Shown in pieces: positions 62,509-64,000 of a DNA stretch of 64,000 bases. This DNA is from an uncultured Veillonella sp. (GTDB taxonomy: Bacteria; Bacillota; Negativicutes; Veillonellales; Veillonellaceae). The notes under the pieces are model-generated. The model was given only the letters and a program-made list of their open reading frames with translations. It was not told the origin of the DNA and searched no databases. Made by a program: the position numbers and the translations under genes. The stretch's first letter is position 1; every line of letters starts with the position of its first letter. Where the stretch lies: the NCBI GenBank assembly GCA_915066865.1, contig CAJZEE010000001.1:1-64000 (forward strand). The letters are read 5' to 3'.

Positions 62509-63473
62509 TGGCTAACGATAAAACATTCCCAGAAGTTAAAACAAACCCATTAACAGAGGCTGCTAAAAAACGTTTGTCTCGTTCCATGATGTTCGTACCA
62601 GGTAATACACCTAAAATGATTAACAGTGCAGATATTCACGGTGCTGACTCCATCATGATCGATATCGAAGATTCCGTGCCAATTACAGAAAAAGACATAG
62701 CTCGTCTTTTAACTGCAGAAGCATTGAAATCCCGTAAATTCCGTGCAGAAACAGTTGTTCGTATCAACCATCCTACACAAACTCCTTATGGCTATGACGA
62801 TCTTGATGTTATCGTTCCAGCTAAACCTGATATGATTCGTTTACCTAAAACTGAAGATGTTTCTGAAGTTGAAATCGTAGCGAAGAAAATCGAAGAAGTA
62901 GAAAAAGCTAACGGCTGGCCAGAAGGTACAATCAATATTATCGTAGCTATCGAATCCGTTCGTGGCTTATACAATGTTCGTGAAATCTGCCACGGCCCTC
63001 GCGTAGTTGCTATCGCTCTTGGCGCTGAAGACTATCGTGCAGACCTTCGCACAGGTAAACATAAACCAGCTGTTGAATTGTTGTTCGCTCGTCAAACAAT
63101 CCTTCATGCAGCACGCGAAGCAGGTATCCGAGTAATCGATACTGTATTCTCCGATGTGAAAGATCCTCAAGGTTTCCGCGAAGAAGTTGAATTCATTAAA
63201 GCTTTGGGTTATGATGGCAAATCTTGTATCCACCCAAGCCAAATCAAAATTATCCACGAAGTATTCACTCCTGACGAAAAAGAAATCGCTCATTCCGTTA
63301 AGGTATTGAACAGCTATGCAGATGCATTGCGCAACAATAAAGGCGTAATCTCCGTAGATGGTAAAATGATCGATGGTCCTATCGTAGTTCGTGCACAACG
63401 CGTAGTTGATAAAGCACGTGCAGCAGGCATTAAAGTTGAATTAGAGGAAGGAGCAGAATACGATGTTAAATAA
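62508..63473 (+). CDS. citE: citrate lyase beta subunit (CitE family)
   Basis: Cleaves citryl-thioester to oxaloacetate and acetyl-thioester in the citrate lyase complex. 321 residues with an N-terminal extension of about 25, then RSMMFVPGNTPKMINSADIHGADSIMIDIEDSV split around residue 25-57, the acidic metal-site region IIVAIESVRGLYNV and ALGAEDYRADL (about 170-190), and GKSCIHPSQIKIIHEVFTP near 245. Related CitE-like enzymes act on malyl- or citramalyl-CoA, but the flanking citD and citF favour the lyase complex. Confidence 0.93.
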   Translation: MANDKTFPEVKTNPLTEAAKKRLSRSMMFVPGNTPKMINSADIHGADSIMIDIEDSVPITEKDIARLLTAEALKSRKFRAETVVRINHPTQTPYGYDDLDVIVPAKPDMIRLPKTEDVSEVEIVAKKIEEVEKANGWPEGTINIIVAIESVRGLYNVREICHGPRVVAIALGAEDYRADLRTGKHKPAVELLFARQTILHAAREAGIRVIDTVFSDVKDPQGFREEVEFIKALGYDGKSCIHPSQIKIIHEVFTPDEKEIAHSVKVLNSYADALRNNKGVISVDGKMIDGPIVVRAQRVVDKARAAGIKVELEEGAEYDVK

Positions 63474-64000
63474 AGTAGGTCGCGATATCCCAACAAATAT
63501 CCCAGCACTAGAAGGCCGTGAAGTATATCAAGGTGAATTCGCCATTGAACCTAAAGTTCATCGTGCAGGTAAACCTGTACACATGAGCCGTGTTGGCACT
63601 AATAAAGTACTTGCTTCCATCGATGAAGCAATCGAAAAGGCTGGCGTAAAAGATGGCATGACTTTGTCCTTCCATCATCACTTGCGCAACGGTGACTATG
63701 TAATGAAAATGGTTATGGAACGCGTACAAGCAAAAGGTATTAAAGATATTACTATCGCGTCTTCTTCCTTGTCCCCATGCCATGAATTCTTGGTAGAAAT
63801 GATTCAAGACGGCACTGTAACAGCTATTGAAACATCTGGCTTGCGCGATCGTCTTGGTAAATTCTTAACACAAAACCCTGGCGTATTGAAACGCCCTGTA
63901 GTGATTCGTTCTCACGGTGGTCGTGCTCGTGCTATCGAATCTGGCGAAGTTCATATCGATGTAGCTTTCATGGGTGCTCCTACAGCTGACCCACGCGGTA
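63463..64000 (+). CDS. citF: citrate lyase alpha subunit (CitF), partial at window end
   Basis: Acyl-transferase subunit that loads citrate onto the acyl carrier. The first 179 codons are inside the window, from ATG after AAGGAG, overlapping the citE stop by 11 bases. The sequence MLNKVGRDIPTNIP, LSFHHHLRNGDYVMKMVMER split at about 66-85, and VIRSHGGRARAIESGEVHIDVAFMGAP near 147-173 match CitF. The gene continues past base 64000. Confidence 0.93.
   Translation, partial: MLNKVGRDIPTNIPALEGREVYQGEFAIEPKVHRAGKPVHMSRVGTNKVLASIDEAIEKAGVKDGMTLSFHHHLRNGDYVMKMVMERVQAKGIKDITIASSSLSPCHEFLVEMIQDGTVTAIETSGLRDRLGKFLTQNPGVLKRPVVIRSHGGRARAIESGEVHIDVAFMGAPTADPRG

Overview
The window reads as chromosome of a Veillonella-like member of the Negativicutes (inference). 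The proteins look Firmicute-like, but the metabolism is that of a diderm anaerobic organic-acid fermenter: two-subunit class I fumarase, iron-sulfur L-serine ammonia-lyase in two subunits, hybrid-cluster protein, hydrogenase-maturation genes, citrate-lyase genes, two DASS dicarboxylate carriers, and a heme/siroheme cluster running from precorrin-2 dehydrogenase to HemL. Non-coding DNA is very AT-rich, SD sequences are strong, and many genes end in clear intrinsic terminators.

Layout. 1-600: five tRNA genes on the minus strand (transcription order Thr-Tyr-fMet-Thr-Met) behind a consensus promoter. 920-4740: a minus-strand operon of a divergent FolD homologue, hypA, hypB, a secreted repeat protein and a BrxF-like P-loop protein. 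4857-8242: a PASTA-bearing penicillin-binding protein and the tRNA nucleotidyltransferase. 8313-9859: sdaAA/sdaAB. 9990-10300: an unexplained structured intergenic element. 10414-12977: hcp divergent from a Crp/Fnr-type regulator. 13134-17052: a membrane-anchored protein of unknown function, a YwlG-type protein and fumarase. 17793-18028: tRNA-Asn, -Glu and -Val. 18281-19656: a YnfA-type membrane protein and a LysR regulator. 19954-21619: rpsD, then rplM-rpsI. 21724-27034: mixed small units (unknown protein, crotonase, 6-phosphogluconolactonase, TatA, HMA protein, cupin, DASS carrier).

27165-34667 is a branched-chain amino-acid operon (ilvD, ilvA, ilvB, ilvN, an orphan ABC ATPase, ilvC). It is preceded by a 43-codon Ile/Leu/Val-rich leader ORF, an intrinsic terminator and a 14-bp alternative helix that excludes the terminator: a transcription attenuator of the kind known from enteric bacteria, and no T-box was found. 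34841-41771: DUF3290/DUF421 pair, a radical SAM protein, PgeF, YggS, SepF, ProC, YlmH. 41829-48462: seven-step siroheme/heme precursor genes, tightly packed. 48509-52340: an XRE regulator followed by a very AT-rich island of orphan genes, including a YezG-type immunity gene split by an exact 7-bp tandem duplication. 52610-60319: metallopeptidase-like protein, dnaE, pyk, Bax-inhibitor family protein, LysR. 60713-64000: a second DASS carrier with citD, citE and the start of citF; this CitD lacks the usual prosthetic-group serine.

The points most worth checking are the ilv leader attenuator, the FolD homologue missing two catalytic residues inside a hyp operon that also carries an orphan BrxF-like gene, the serine-less CitD, the 7-bp duplication in the immunity gene, and the structured element between sdaAB and hcp.
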